Positions 12,044 to 27,000 of a stretch of 64,000 nt of DNA are shown in pieces. The DNA is from Clonostachys chloroleuca. Lineage: Eukaryota > Ascomycota > Sordariomycetes > Hypocreales > Bionectriaceae. The DNA is taken from contig JBANAY010000003.1 in the NCBI GenBank assembly GCA_037952775.1, positions 4,898,001 through 4,962,000 on the forward strand, given 5' to 3'. Numbering within the stretch: position 1 is the stretch's first letter; the number at the start of each line of letters is the position of its first letter. Below the pieces are notes generated by a model. The model made no database searches. It worked only from the letters and a program-made list of their open reading frames with translations, and was not told the origin of the DNA. The position numbers and the translations under genes were made by a program.

Positions 12044-15000
12044 ATGGCCGCTGAATCAACTGTGTCATCTTCGGCAGGGGATGCCTCCTCAGAAGAATCC
12101 CCCAGCGTGTCCTCTATCTCCCTACAGACTTCAATCGACGTCTCACAATCTGTTGATGATATTGATCAGATCTGGGATCGTAACGCGGCCGTACATGAGC
12201 AACTGCAGAGTTGTGTGCATCATCTTATCAGCGAGATAGCCACTAGTCAACCAGATGCCTTGGCTGTTTGTGCGTGGGATGGAGACTTCACATACTCCCA
12301 GCTGGATGCATTGGCGAGCTGTGTTGCCAACACGATCCTTCAGCATGGCGTAAAGTACAGATCTGTCGTGCCACTGCTTTTCTCCAAGTCGCGATGGACC
12401 TCTGTTAGCATGCTCGCCATTATCAAGGTCGGCTGCATCGCAGTAGCTCTGGATGCTACGCAGCCAGACAAGAGGTTACTCTCCATTGTTGAGCAAGTGT
12501 ACCCCCATGCCATGCTTTCGTCACCAGAACACTACCAAAGAGCAACTTCTCTCGCCAACGTTCCGGTTATCCAAATTGATGACACGCTTCTGGACCCAAA
12601 ATTCTCGAAATGGGCAATCTTCCATTTGCCCTACACTATCCACCCGTCAGATATTGTTTATATATCCTTCACCTCGTAAGTTGAGCCTAGATCCTACAGG
12701 ACGTATGAATGACTAAAGCATTACCTCTACATGTAGCGGGAGTACTGGTCAGCCCAAAGGTGCTTGCATTAGCCATGCCAATGTGAGAAGCGCTGTGTTC
12801 TACCAAGGTGAAAGGCTGGGCTTCCGCCGTGGCCTAAGGGTTTTCGATTTTGCTCCTTACTCCTTCGATGTTGCATGGAGTAATTTTCTCCACACGCTCT
12901 GCTCAGGGGGCTGCCTTTGCGTTGCATCCGAGAAAGATATGCTAAGTGACCTGTCGTCCTCGATAACCTCATTCAAGGTGTCGTTGATCAATGTTACGCC
13001 GACCGTATTGAGGACAATCAGCCCGATTCCACCATCCCTTGAGACCGTTCTCCTTAGCGGTGAAATGCCATATCCGGACAACATAACCCGGTGGGCTGGC
13101 CGTGTGAGGCTCCTGAATACTTATGGCCCAACTGAATGTACATTTAAATGTGCCTTTTCAGTTCTTTCGCCTTCGGTTGAGTCTCGTCCGGATGTAGGGA
13201 CCGGCGTTGGCTTCTCTACGTGGATTGTGGATCCAGACAACAGCGAAAAGCTTGCCCCCATCGGATCTGTGGGAGAGCTGTACCTTGAGGGGCCCCTTGT
13301 TGGCCAGGGGTATATAGGGGATCCGGAAAAGACAAATGCGGCTTTTGTCACGGATCCAACCTGGCTTCTTGCCGGAAGCACGCATCACGCCGGCAGACAT
13401 GGTCGTTTATATAAGACGGGTGATCTTGTTCGGTACAACCCCGATGGGAATTTATTGTTCGTTGGCCGCAAGGACGCCTCTCAACTCAAAATCCGGGGTC
13501 AGAGAATCGAAATTGGTGATGTTGAGCACCACGTTCGTGCCTGTCTCCCGAGAAGAGTTCACATCATCGTGGATGTCATCGCTCCTCACGGCGGTGGAAG
13601 TGAAGACCTCTCGTTGAGTGTCTTCGTTGAACTAGAAGGTCAAGATATTCGAAACATCCAGCAAGCCATGGAAGGTCTGGCTGAACAGCTGAAGGAAGTC
13701 ATTCCAGTTTTCATGATCCCCAGAATCTACTTTCCTGTTGCAAAAATTCCGATTACAGCCACTGGGAAGTCGGACAGGAGGCTTCTTCGCGAGATGGCTA
13801 GTGCTTTAACATGGGATGAGATTATTGCCGCCCAAGCGACTATCTTCTCTTCAGTGCGATACACAGCACCATCTGATACCATAGAACAGTACTTGGTGCA
13901 GATTTGGGCCACTACTTTGAAGTTGGACCCAACTCGTATCAGCACTATGGACAGTTTCCTTCGACTCGGCGGTGATTCCATTACCGCCATATTTGTTGTC
14001 GCCGCTGCCCGCGAAAGGAATTTAGCGATGTGTGTTGCGGACTTGTTTAAAACTCCAGTACTCCGAGATCTGGCACAGGTAGTGACTCGCGCAGACTTCT
14101 CTGGCATCGAAATTGTTGAGCCGTTTGCCCTGTTGAACAACAAAAGCTCCGAGGCTCTGCTGTGCGAACACATCGCTCAGATTTGTCATCTTGACGCAAC
14201 ATCTGTTGAAGATATTTTCCCTTGCACCCCCCTTCAACAAGGAATGCTAGCCATGACTGCCAAGAGCGAGAGGCTCAATCACTCAGTAACCAGCATGTCG
14301 ACTGCAAACTATGTAGCACGAACTGCATTCGAGTTACCGTCCAATATCGACGTGGATCGTTTTGAGACGGCGTGGAAGACTATCGTTGAAGCAACTCCAA
14401 TAACTCGAACAAGGATAATTGATGTTCCTGGAGAGGGATTGGTTCAGGTCGTAATTGACGAGGTCTTATCGTTGAGACAATACCCTGACATCGCCTCGTT
14501 CCTAAAAGATGCGCCCCCGATGGGCTTAGGCACCCGCCTGTTTCGAGCTGGCATCGTGCAGGATAATGGCAAGTGCTATTATCTATCGGAAATACACCAT
14601 GCATTATTTGATCGCTGGTGTAATGTGCTCATTATGGATGCAGTAGAGGCAGCCTACCAAGGGACAGAACAACAACCACTCTACCCTTTCCAACTCTTTA
14701 TCAAGCATATCAAAACTAGGAGCGTAAACGACTCTGTCGAATTCTGGACAAAGCAGCTTGACGGGTCTTTGCCGTCCATGTTCCCGCCAATCAACTTTAC
14801 TCCACACACCAAGGCGGACCTCGATCTCCTGATCGGAGGGCTACAGTGGCCAGCATCTGGCATTACTGCCTCTACGATAATTCGGTCGGCTCTTGCGATC
14901 CTGATTGCTTCCTACTCCAATTCAGACGACATTATGTTTGGGGCAACAGTGAGCGGTAGACAAGCCCCCGTCTCCGGAATAGAGAGGGTCGCTGGGCCGA

Positions 15001-18000
15001 CGATCGGGACAATTCCAGTTCGAGTCCTTATCGATCGGTCCATCTCGATACATGACTTCCAAAAGCAACTCCAATTCCAGGCCCTAAATATTATAAATCA
15101 TGAGCAATACGGCTTACAAAATATCCAGCGGATCAGCAGAGAGATTGAGAAGGCTAGTCGTTTCCAAGTTCTCCTGGTAGTCCAAGCAGCTGTCCAAGGT
15201 ACAAGTGAAAGAGAAGGAAGTATATTCTCAAAACCGCACACTATTATCACCCCGGAACACGAGTCGGGTCCTATCCTCGTATCAAAGGACAGCAAAGCTG
15301 ACAGCATGGGCATCTACAACTCATATGCGATGATGATTATTTGCCACTTGGACTCTTCGACCGAAATGACTGTCAAAATTAATTATGACACAGGAGCGAT
15401 CAAGGAGCAGGAGGCTGTCCGTTTCTCTCATCAGTTTCAAAGCCTCATTCAAGCAATGTGTACTCCATCACATGGTGGTTTGAACTTAAGAGATATCTCT
15501 TTACTTACCACGAATGATCTTGACCAAATATTGAGCTGGAACAAAATGCCGCCTCAAATCCTAGACAACAATGTAGTTGACTTGACCGACAGACACGCAA
15601 ATGAAAATCCAGATGCCGTCGCAGTTTCATCCTGGGACCAGAAGCTTACATATAAGCAACTGAGAGAAGCGACGTTGAATATCGAGAGCGAGTTAAGAAT
15701 CCGAGGAGTAACAAAAGGCTCGATAATTGTGCTTAGTCTCGAGAAGTCATCGTGGTTTGTTGCGAGCATGCTTGCAGTGTTGAGAATCGGAGCCGTCGCG
15801 TTACCAACTTCTTCAACATGTCCAAGACAACGTGCCCAAGATATTGTAGAGAGTTTAAGACCCGAGTTGGTACTTCTATCAGCTCCATCACAGTCCTCTC
15901 CCTTCGGTGAACTTTTGCCAACTCTCTCGATCCCAGCACAGGCTTCTCATGAGGTTGAGGAGTGGGAGGTTTCCTCGAAACAAATACGCAACGCTTGCGA
16001 TCCGGCGCTCATTCTCTTTACATCTGGGTCTACAGGAGCCCCGAAAGCTATTGAATGGAATCATGGCGTATTATCAAGCAACATTCAGCAGGCAACATCC
16101 TCTTTTGGCATTACTAGTTCAAGCCGAGTGTTCCAATTTGCTGGCTACGACTTTGATGTGAGCATCATTGAGACACTTTCAACTCTAGGTGCTGGTGGTT
16201 GTCTATGCATCCCGTCAGAGTTTGATAGAAGCAACCGGTTGGCCGAGTCTATACACGATTCAAGAGCCAACTGGCTGGGCTTGACACCCTCTATTTCTGA
16301 AAACCTGAACCCCGAATCTTTGCCATTTCTGAAGACCCTTGTTTTCGCGGGAGAGAAGCTGCTACAAAAAACTGCAATGAGATGGGTGAAAAGTGTCGAA
16401 TCTGTTCACAACTGGTACGGCCCGGCAGAGGCGTCTGTAGCAACGTCCTATCGAGTAACGCCAGAAAGCTGGGTTGATGGTGCTATTGGCAAAAGCTATG
16501 TTAATCATACGTGGCTTGTTGATCCGAATAACCATAATCGTTTGGCTCCAGTTGGAGCAATTGCGGAGCTTTGTATTGAAGGCACAATTGTTGCGACCTA
16601 CACAGGTGTCAAAAGCCAGGCACTGAACGATTCATCCTTCTTCTCACCCCAGTGGAATGAGGCCAATCGCCAAGAGTCCTTTCCGGAACACCCCAGAAGG
16701 CTATACAAAACTGGAGATCTCGTTAAATACACCCCAACGGGAGACATCGTTTTCCTCGGTCGGAAATACGACTCTCAAAGAAAGCTACGAGGCTTGCGAG
16801 CTGACTTGAGCGAGGTCGAGTGGCATGTTCAGCAGTTCCTCTCCGGTAAACTCGAAGTGAGGGTGGTGGCAGAGATTTTCACTCCCCGTGAAAGTAACAT
16901 CGAGACACTTGCTCTATTCATTGCCGTTGCTCAAGATAGCGAGCATGATCCTCGAGATATCTTTCGCCGTTCCCTCCCAGTCGATGCACTGGAAGGAGAT
17001 CTAGAAATGCGACTGCCTCCTCATATGATTCCCAAAGTATACCTTCCGATTGAAAAGATCCCGTTCACCCATACTGGGAAAGTCGACAGACGATATCTCC
17101 AAGATATTGGATGTGCCCTCACGCACCAACAGCTCGCGGAGTTGCAACCACTTCGAGACGAATCCAGGAGGCCATCTCCTGGGATGGAACAAACTTTACA
17201 AAGTCTGTGGGCAGAAATCATCCATATTGAAAAAGATGCGATATATGCCACGGATAATTTTCTTCGGCTTGGTGGCGACTCAATCGCGGCCATGCGGTTA
17301 GTTGCACTGGCCCGCACGAGAGGCCTTTCTCTGAACGTAGCTGACATATTCGAGGCGCCACAGCTGGAGAATATGGCCCAAAGAACAGTCTATGCGGACG
17401 ATTCAACTGCAAAGATAAATTGCCTTGCTCCGTTTTCGCTCCTTTCGGGAGTGATTCCGGAGGTAGATATCCGCACGCAGGCCGCACACCTTTGTTCAGT
17501 GCCCGAATCTCGCATCGTCGATGCATACCCATGCACAATGCTCCAACAAGGCTTACTCGCTCTCGGCGCGAAAGCTCATGGTCAATACGTTTCGAGAAGT
17601 GTTTTCGGTCTTCAGCCTACAATAGACATTGCGACACTTAAGGTGGCCTGGGAAGCGACTGCCGAAAAGTTCACCATTCTCAGAACTCGGATTGTTGACC
17701 TTCCAGGACATGGGCTGGTACAGGTTATACTCGACAGGAATCCTATTATTACTGGAAGTAATGTGGGAGACTACATTCATGGAGATGAAGCCCGGCCAAT
17801 GGATCTTGGCACTGAACTGTGTCGGGCGGCTATTGTCGACAGGGACTTCATTTTTACGATCCACCACTGTGCATATGATGGAAGCTCGTTTAAAATGATT
17901 CTCGATGAATTGGAATGCCAGTATTTCGACGAAAAGGGGATTACTGTTACACCTTTCGTGAACTTCATTCAGCATCTGGTCAACATTGATGAGAACGAGG

Positions 18001-21000
18001 CGACAGATTTCTGGAAAGCCCAATTATCAGGCTCAGAGCCTAGGCAATTCCCCTCTCTCCCAACACAGTTGTACGAGCCTCGAGCAAATGAGGATCTCAA
18101 GCATGAAATTTTACTTCAATGGCCGCGAGATGGGATAACACCTTCAACAATAATCCGGTCCGCATGGTCAATACTTGCAGCACAACATACAGCAACTAGC
18201 GATGTCATCTTTGCCATAACAGTCAGTGGCAGACAGGCAGACGTACCAGGTGTTGATAATTGCGTTGGCCCTACAATATCAACCATACCTCTTTGCGTTT
18301 CGATCCATGGGAACGAATCTGTCGGGTCTCTTCTCAGCCGTATCCAGACGCAAACGGTCTCAACAACTGCCTATGAACAGTTTGGCCTGCAAAACATCCA
18401 ACGCTTGACTGGCCTCCAAGAGGCTCGCCTACTGCAAACCTTGCTCGTTGTTCAGCCTGAAACCGAAGGAAGGGGATTGTACGACGATAGTGGTCTTTTT
18501 AAAGCCCGGAGTTACTCTTCCAACCTTTCCACCATGGGGACGGATCCATTCAACACGTATGCACTGATGCTGATCTGTGAGCTGACCAAGTTTGGACTCC
18601 ACCTGCGACTGAGCTTCGACAACAATTTAATCGACGGCAAGCAGATGACCCGTATGGCACGTCAATTTGAAGAAATTATCCAGCAGCTTTGTGATGCAAG
18701 AACTTCTAGCTCCAAAATCGAATCTTTGCAGGTAGCCAGTGGAGCTGATCTTGAATCTTTCTGGGCCACCAAGTCTAAGCCTCCAGAGCAGCCTGACCAG
18801 ACTATCATCCCCATGGTCGCTTCCATAGTCAAGCTATATCCAGCGTCGATCGCAATCGATGCTTGGGACGGCCAATTTACTTATCAAGAAGTTGAAGACT
18901 TGTCCAACACTATAGCCCAAAATATCCTCACCCGAGGGTTACCGAGGGGTTCAGTCATCGCAATTTATCTTGAGAAGACCAGATGGGCCCCGGTCATGCA
19001 GCTTGCGGGAATGAAGGCCGGCTGCGTGATACTCATGCTGTCTTCTATGGTTCCGGAGCACCGGATCCAAAAGACATTCAAGAATGTCGGGGTTCAAGCC
19101 GCCGTAGTCTCAGAGTCTCTCAGGGATGTTGTTTCTCGACAAACCCGCTACTTCAGTATCAAGGAACTAATATTAGAGCCGCCTGATACTGCTCCTTTTC
19201 CAGTGGTTACGGTAAACAGCCCAGCTGCCATCTTGGTATCGTCTGGAAGCACAGGCGAACCTAAGCAGATTCTCTGGAACCACAGCACCATGGCGGCCAA
19301 TGTTAAGGGTTACGCTGATTCAACGGCGATGAATGTCAGTTCTCGAGTGTTCCAATTCGCGTCATATGATTTTGATGTTAGCACAGTCGAAGTACTGTCA
19401 ACGCTTGCTTATGGGGGGTGCATCTGTATTCCATCTGAGTCTGACAGGCTTGATGAGTTGTCTGCAGCTATCAGTCGGTTTGCTGCGAATCATGTGAATC
19501 TTACGCCATCAACCGCTAAGCTCCTCGAACACAAGGATGTACCCAGTCTGACAACAATGGTTCTTGGCGGCGAGAATCTTACCAGCGAAGATGTAAGCAA
19601 GTGGAAACACCAATGCAGTCTCATAAACTGGTATGGCCCAGCTGAGTCTTCCGCGGCAACCTTCCACTCCGCCAATGATCCCAATTGGTATACGGGCATG
19701 ATCGGAGATTGCTCGAGCGCCAACGATATGACTTACAGCTGGATTGTTGATCCCAAATATCCCGATAGACTTTCTCCATTCGGAGCTGTTGGTGAATTGG
19801 CCCTTGAAGGTCCTACCTCCGCTGTGGGATACATTGGGAACGAGGCGCTGTCAAAGGCGAGATTTTTCGAGAACCCAGGCTTCTTGGCCGCCGGATTTGT
19901 GCCCAATGCTCAAGGCAGACATGGTCGAGTCTATCTCACCGGAGATTTGGCGAAATACGACTCTAACGGAAAACTTGTTTTTATCGGAAGGCAGGACACT
20001 CAGCTCAAGATACGTGGCCAGCTTGTCTCTCCGGTAGAAGTAGAGTGTGAAGTTCGAAAAGCCCTGAAAAGTACAGATACCGAAGTAGTCATCGATGCTG
20101 TTACACTCCGGAATAGAACTGGCACTAGTCTGGCCGCATTCGTCGTTGCCGCCACGCAATCTGAGGTCGATAGTCTGACTGCTGGGCTCAACGCAAAGCT
20201 CAAGGGCGTTCTACCAGACTATGCCATTCCATCCTGCTACATAGCAATTTCATCCGTTCCAATCAGTGCAACAGGAAAGCGAAACTATGCTAGACTGCGA
20301 GAAATAGGAGCTTCATTTGAACCACTTCGCGACAGCTTAAGTGATCAGTGGCGAGAACCCGTCACGATGGCTGAGAGAACATTGCGAGGCCTTTGGGCTA
20401 CAGCGCTGGGTTTGGATGCAGACAATATCTCTACCAACGACAGCTTTCTTCGACTGGGTGATTCCATCCAAGCCATGAGATTGGTGGGTATCGCTCGACA
20501 GCAAGGGCTCCAATTAACAGTTGCTGAAATATTCCAAAACCCGGTGCTCGTGGACATGGCAAAAACAATGAGGAGCAAGGTGGAAAACGAGGACCGCATT
20601 GAACCATTTTCTCTCTTGGTCCCGGTCCATGGAACTGCATCCCTCGTTGGAGATGCTGCAGAACTTCTCCACATCAAGAAGGGTGATATTGAAGACTTGC
20701 TTCCCTGCACACCTCTGCAAGAGGGTCTCTTGGCATTAACTGTAAAAGCCCGTGACCATTACATTGGCCGGAACATTCTCAAACTTGCCCAATCCATCGA
20801 TCCGAGCCTCTTTAAAAAGGCCTGGGAAAAGGTTCTATCCGTGATTCCCATATTACGGACTTCTATTATAGACCTCCCAGATCATGGCCTTGTTCAGGCT
20901 ATCCTACGAAGCCAGAAGTCTTGGGTCGAGGCGGCAAGCTATGATGAGTATCTAGCAAAGGAAAGTGAACTTCCGATGGGGCTAGGGGCACCTCTTATGA

Positions 21001-24000
21001 GATACTGCCTATTTGCTGTCGATGGTTCTTGGTACTTTGCCTTAACCTTACATCATTCCATTTATGACGGGTGGACACTGCCCCTGTTTCTGGAATTCTT
21101 GGAAGGATTCTATCACGGTATACAGCCTCTTTCGCAAATGCCTTTCCAATCTTTTGTCAAGTACGTCCGACACAAAGACCAGCAAGCCGACGCTGAATAT
21201 TGGAAAGGGCAGTTTGAAGACTTGGAGGCGCCACAATTTCCAGCGATTCCATCGTCCAATTATCAACCTCAAACGGATTCCACTCATGTGCACATAGTAG
21301 AAAACATCTCACGGAGAACAGACGACATTACTCCGTCAACTGTTATCCGGACTGCTTTCGCGATTCTTTGTGCCCAGTACACAAACTCACCAGACGTTGT
21401 GTTCGGAACTGTCGTTGATGGCCGAAAGGCAGCGGTCAGCGGGATCGAGAGACTTGCAGGTCCTACCATTGCGACTGTTCCGATAAGGGTAAAAGTAGAT
21501 GGCCAAGGCAAGATTATAACCCATCTTCATGACGTGCAGCGCCAAACCACCGACATGATACCGCATGAACAGACAGGTTTATCCAATATCTCTCGGTTTA
21601 GTGAGGACGCTCACCAGGCCTGCCAGTTCCAAACAATGTTGGTTATTCAACCCCAGGAGAAGAACATCGGCGACTCGAGTTTGTTTGCACCCATGAGGCT
21701 TGACAACACAGCTGAAAACCAAGCTCGGCGTTACCATAAGTTCAATTCATATGCCCTATCCATCATCTGCTCGTTGGATGATGGCCGCATCAAAATAGAA
21801 TTCTCGTTCGATTCCGCTGTCATCAGTAAGGATTCTATACAATTACTAGGGCAGCAATTCGGACAACTGTTAAAGACTCTCTGTAATCGGCAACTGGATG
21901 ATTCGCGAATCGACGATATCAACACTACAACAGAAAAGGACTTGAATATGATATGGAACTGGAACTCTAAAAAGCCAGAGTCGGTTGAGAGATGCTATCA
22001 CCACATCTTTGCCGATGTTGTCCAGTCTTCTCCAGATGCGGTGGCAGCCACTGGCTGGGATGGTGAGGTCACGTATGGACAATTAGACCTTGCATCCACT
22101 ACCCTTGCCTATCGACTGATCGACCTGGGAGTCCAGAGAAATACAATCATTCCTTTGTGTTTCGATAAGTCTGTGTTGACACTGGTCGCTCTTCTCGGTG
22201 TGATCAAAGCTGGAGCCGGGGTCGTATTCTTAGATATGGCCCTGCCTGGACCACGACTTGAGTCTATCGTCCAACAGTTCAACCCAAATTTTATTGTTTC
22301 GTCTCCTGAAAACCAGCCAAGGGCAAAGACTTTAGTTGACAATGTGCTGGTAATAAGCGCTCAAGCAGATTTAATACCCACTTCCCCAAAGCTTAAGCGC
22401 TCTAGAGATGATTTACCAGTCGTTGACCCATCTGATTATCTTTATGCTGTCTTCACCAGCGGAACGACAGGCACTCCCAAGGGCTGCTTAATACAACATC
22501 GCAACTTCAGTAGTGCAGTTACTCTACAGCGAGAGTTCCTAGGGTTTACCAATCGTGCTAGGGTTTATGATTTTTCATCATATTCGTTTGATGCGGTACA
22601 TTGGACTATTCTCCACACTCTCGCGGCCGGGGGGACATTGTGCGTCCCGAGCGATGTCGAGAGAAAGAGCAACCTGACAGAGAGTATTCGAAATTTCAAA
22701 GTGACACATATAGGGCCAACACCATCTCTCGCTCGCTTGATTAATCCAGATGAGATCCCAACTATGGAGAGGATATACTTTGGTGGGGAATCTGTGACGA
22801 AAGAGGACTTGTCACGATGGATGCCCCAGTCTACCGTTACGATAATGTACGGGCCGTCAGAATGCTCATCTACCACCGTCTTCTGGCGTGTACCGAAAAC
22901 TGTGCCTGATAGACTACCAATTGGCTGTGGAGTAGGTGCCTCCACATGGATAGTTGATCAAAAATCCAATGACAGATTGGCCCCGGTTGGTACGATCGGA
23001 GAGCTATGGCTAGAGGGTCCTCTGGTAGGAATAGGCTACTTGAACAACAAGGAGCGAACCGAAGCATCCTATCTAGAAGACCCCGGCTGGCTGCTCCGCG
23101 GATCTCCAGATGGTAGTGTGGCTGGACGCGCTGGTCGGATGTATAGGACCGGTGATCTTGTCAAGTACGATCCTATCGATGGTGCCTTGATTTTCGTCAG
23201 CAGAAAGGATACTCAAGTCAAGCTCCGCGGCCAGCGGATTGAGCTTGCTGAGGTCGAGTACCATGCCCGGAATTGTTTAGCTAGGAGGCTCGCAGCAGCA
23301 CCAAAAACGACGGCGGAAGTCGTTGTTCCCAAGATCACGGGACGAGCTTCACTGATGGTATTTGTCGAGCTCAAGCAGAGTGAGCATTCGAAGTTTTATC
23401 AATGTATAGAGGACTTGAAAGACGAATTAGCCGAGCTTGTTCCTTCGTATATGGTCCCTGCTGCATTCATGCCCGTCGAGATGATTCCACTGGTAGTTAG
23501 TGGCAAAACGGATCGAAGGCGCCTGCGAGAATTTGGTGAAAGTATCACTCTCGAACAGTTTGGTGGTGCAGAAGACAATCCAGCTGCGGCCATGGAACTA
23601 ACCGAACCACAATTGCTACTCCGCACACTGTGGGTTAGTATTTTGGGAGTCTCATTGGACAAAATCCATTCGGAAAGCAGCTTCCTCCGTCTTGGAGGAG
23701 ACTCTATTTCTGCAATGCGGCTGGCGGTTTTGGCTCGGAGCCATAATATTTCACTCACTGTGCAACATATACTCAGAGCACCAAGGCTCTCCCAAATGTC
23801 CAGCCTGATGGAGAATTTGCACTCAGGCTACGGGATTGAAAACGAGGAAATAAAGCCATTTTCTCTGCTGAAGAGCCGGGAAAACAAGCTCAAGGCTGTG
23901 CGATACGCAGCGGCACAATGTAATGTGGAAGAAAGCGACATCATGGATTTGTTCCCATGCACTGGCATACAAAAGTCGTTATTATCAATGACCGCTAAAT

Positions 24001-27000
24001 CGTCAAGCTCATATATTGCAAGGCCTCTACTCAAACTCGGGAAGCAGGTTGATCTGGACCGACTTCAAAAAGCCTGGGAGGTTGCAAGCAAAAGTACTGC
24101 CCCGATCATTTGCTATCGAATTGTAAATGTTCCAGACGAAGGCTTAGTCCAAGCTCATGTGAACGACAAAATTCAGTTTGCTTCATACAATAGCATGGAA
24201 ACGTTCCTTGGTCAAGACACGGCTGATCTCATGGGCTTAGGCACGCGCCTAACTCGGTTCTCGTTCGTCAATGACACATCTGGGGACATTTCTCTTGTGT
24301 TGACTCAGCACCATGCCATGTACGATGGGTACTCGTTAAACCTACTGCTTAACGAGGTGTCCAATATCTATTCAGGAATTGCCAGTGACAGTCCTGTTGC
24401 TCCCTTCCAGGCCTTTGTCAAGCACATAGGCAGCATAAGCAAAGAAGAATCCCGACAATTTTGGCAGTCTCAATTTTCCGACTCTGACACTGCTCTCTTT
24501 CCTGAACTTCCAGGGCAAGGCTATCAGCCGAAGCCTGATAGTACTGTGAAACACGACATCTCTGATCTTGACTGGCCAGAGCGAGATGAGACGCCATCAA
24601 CTTGTAAGTTAATACTTGTTCCATACGTTGCTTGAATTTGCGTTGGATCAAGATTTCTTGGTTCAATGGATAGCTGTTTGTTGTGGTATTTAGTAGAAAT
24701 TCCAACGATAGCTAACTTTCCTCACAGTAATACGTGCTGCTTGGGCCATTTTGACTGCAAGATACACCGATACCCACGATGTGGTTTTTGGCGCGATGGT
24801 GACTGGACGACAGGCGCCGCTACCAGGCATTGATCGAATGATTGCACCTCTTGCCAACGCTGTTCCGGTTCGTATTAAATTTGATTCCGAACAAAGTGTC
24901 AGCAATCTACTGCACGATATTCAACAGCAGTCGATCGATATGATCGCCTTTGAGCAAACCGAGCTGTTGGATATTCGCCGGATCGATGCCAACACTGAGC
25001 GAGGAACACGCTTCAACACACTTCTCGTCGTGCAACCTCCCTTTCCCCATAGATACGGCCAGCTAGGTAACTCTCCATTTTTACATCACTTTGAGACTAT
25101 TTCTGGAAGCGATGATCTCGATGATTTTAATCCCAATGCTGTCATGGTAATGTGTCAACTTTCAAACGCCGGTGGACTTCAGTTGGAAATTAGCTTTGAC
25201 TCTGGTATTATTGGAACTTCACAAATGGAGCTCATCGCGTCCCAATTTGAGCATGTCTTGCGTCAAATTTGTGTCGCCAATACTGAAACCGTCCAGGATA
25301 TCAGTATGGCAAGTCCTCGAGATATTCAGACACTCTGGAAGTGGAACTCGCCTATCCCAGAGGCAATCAACGAGTGCATTCCCGACCTAATTAGCAAGAT
25401 GGTCAAGGATCAACCAGATGCGCCTGCAATTTGCGCCTGGGACGGCATGCTATCATATTCGGAGTTGAATACACTCTCTGATACATTGGCGTTGTACCTT
25501 GTTTCTCTTGGAGCCAAGCCAGGGTCGCGAGTTCCTTTGTGCTTTGAGAAGTCTATGTGGTATCCCGTTGCTGCACTTGGAGCCATGAAAACTGGTGCCG
25601 CATGTATCGCCATTGACTCGACTCAGCCTGAAGCCCGCCTCAGGGCAATTATTTGTCAAGTCGACCCAATCTTTGTATTATCATCGTCCAATAATGACTC
25701 TTTGGTCAAACAACTGTCGACCGCGACGAGCGTAATAGTGAGCCAACAGTATATCGATGAGTACTCATCGAAACTTAGCGAAGACTGCTTGCCCAAAATC
25801 GGCCCGTCAGATATCCTTTACAGTAATTAACCTACACTCATTAGTCCGATATGGCCTTGCTAACAACTTGTAGTTGTCTTTACTAGCGGATCAACGGGAA
25901 CTCCTAAAGGCGTCATCACGAGTCACAGGAACTTTGCATCCGCAGCTATTCACCAGGCCGATATACTCCACATCAAACGCGGAACTAGAGTCTTCGACTT
26001 TGTGTCATACAGCTTTGACGTATCTTGGTCCAATCATCTCCAGACATTGATTTGTGGGGGCTGTCTTTGTATCCCATCAGAATGGGACCGGAAAAACGAT
26101 ATCATAGGTGCTTTCAACAGAATGAACTGCAGCTACTCTTATTTCACCCCATCAGTAGCACAATCACTTGATCCGGCCTTGATGCCTGGGCTCAGAACCC
26201 TTGCCATGGGAGGGGAGGTTATCCGAGGGACGGAAGTTGCGCGCTGGAAGCAATACGTGGATACGGTGATCGGTATCTATGGTCCCGCGGAGTGTGCTCA
26301 AGCTCTAAGTTTCGCATGCTTGAGTGGCACAAGCCGCAATGGCCATGTTGGATACTCCTACGGTGCAAGAACCTGGCTTGTGCAACCCGGTCGACCAGAC
26401 CGTCTAGCCGCCGTTGGGACTATTGGAGATCTTGTTATTGAAGGCCCAACTGTCAGCGAAGGATACTTCAAGAGCTCGGACGAAGCAGCAGCATCGTATA
26501 TAGACAGCCCATGCTGGCTCAGACAGGGCTCCAAAGATCACTCTGGTCGAAGCGGTCGGGTTTACAGAACGGGGGATCTTTTAAGATACAACGAGGATGG
26601 ATCCATGGACTTCATTGGGCGTAAAGACAGCTTGATCAAGTTACGTGGCCAAAGGATCGAGCTGGCTGAAGTGGAATATCACGTTCGGTCCTGCCTTGGT
26701 GATGATGCTAGCCTCTACCACAGCATCGCAGCTGAGATCATCGTTCCGCAGAATAGCAACAGCCCTCTACTCGCCATCTTCGCCAGTCTGGCAGGAAATG
26801 CAGGTAATCAATCAGAGGTGCAGGATGCTCAAGCTCAATCTATGCAGCGATTCGAACAGATGGAGAGAAAGCTCTCCGACCGTGTTCCTATATAGTAAGT
26901 ATTCTATTCTTCCCGCCCTTGGCTACCCACTCACTTAATCATACCCTGATGCGTTGGACATTTTTTCACCGCATCTTTGCACACAAACTCGCAATCAACA

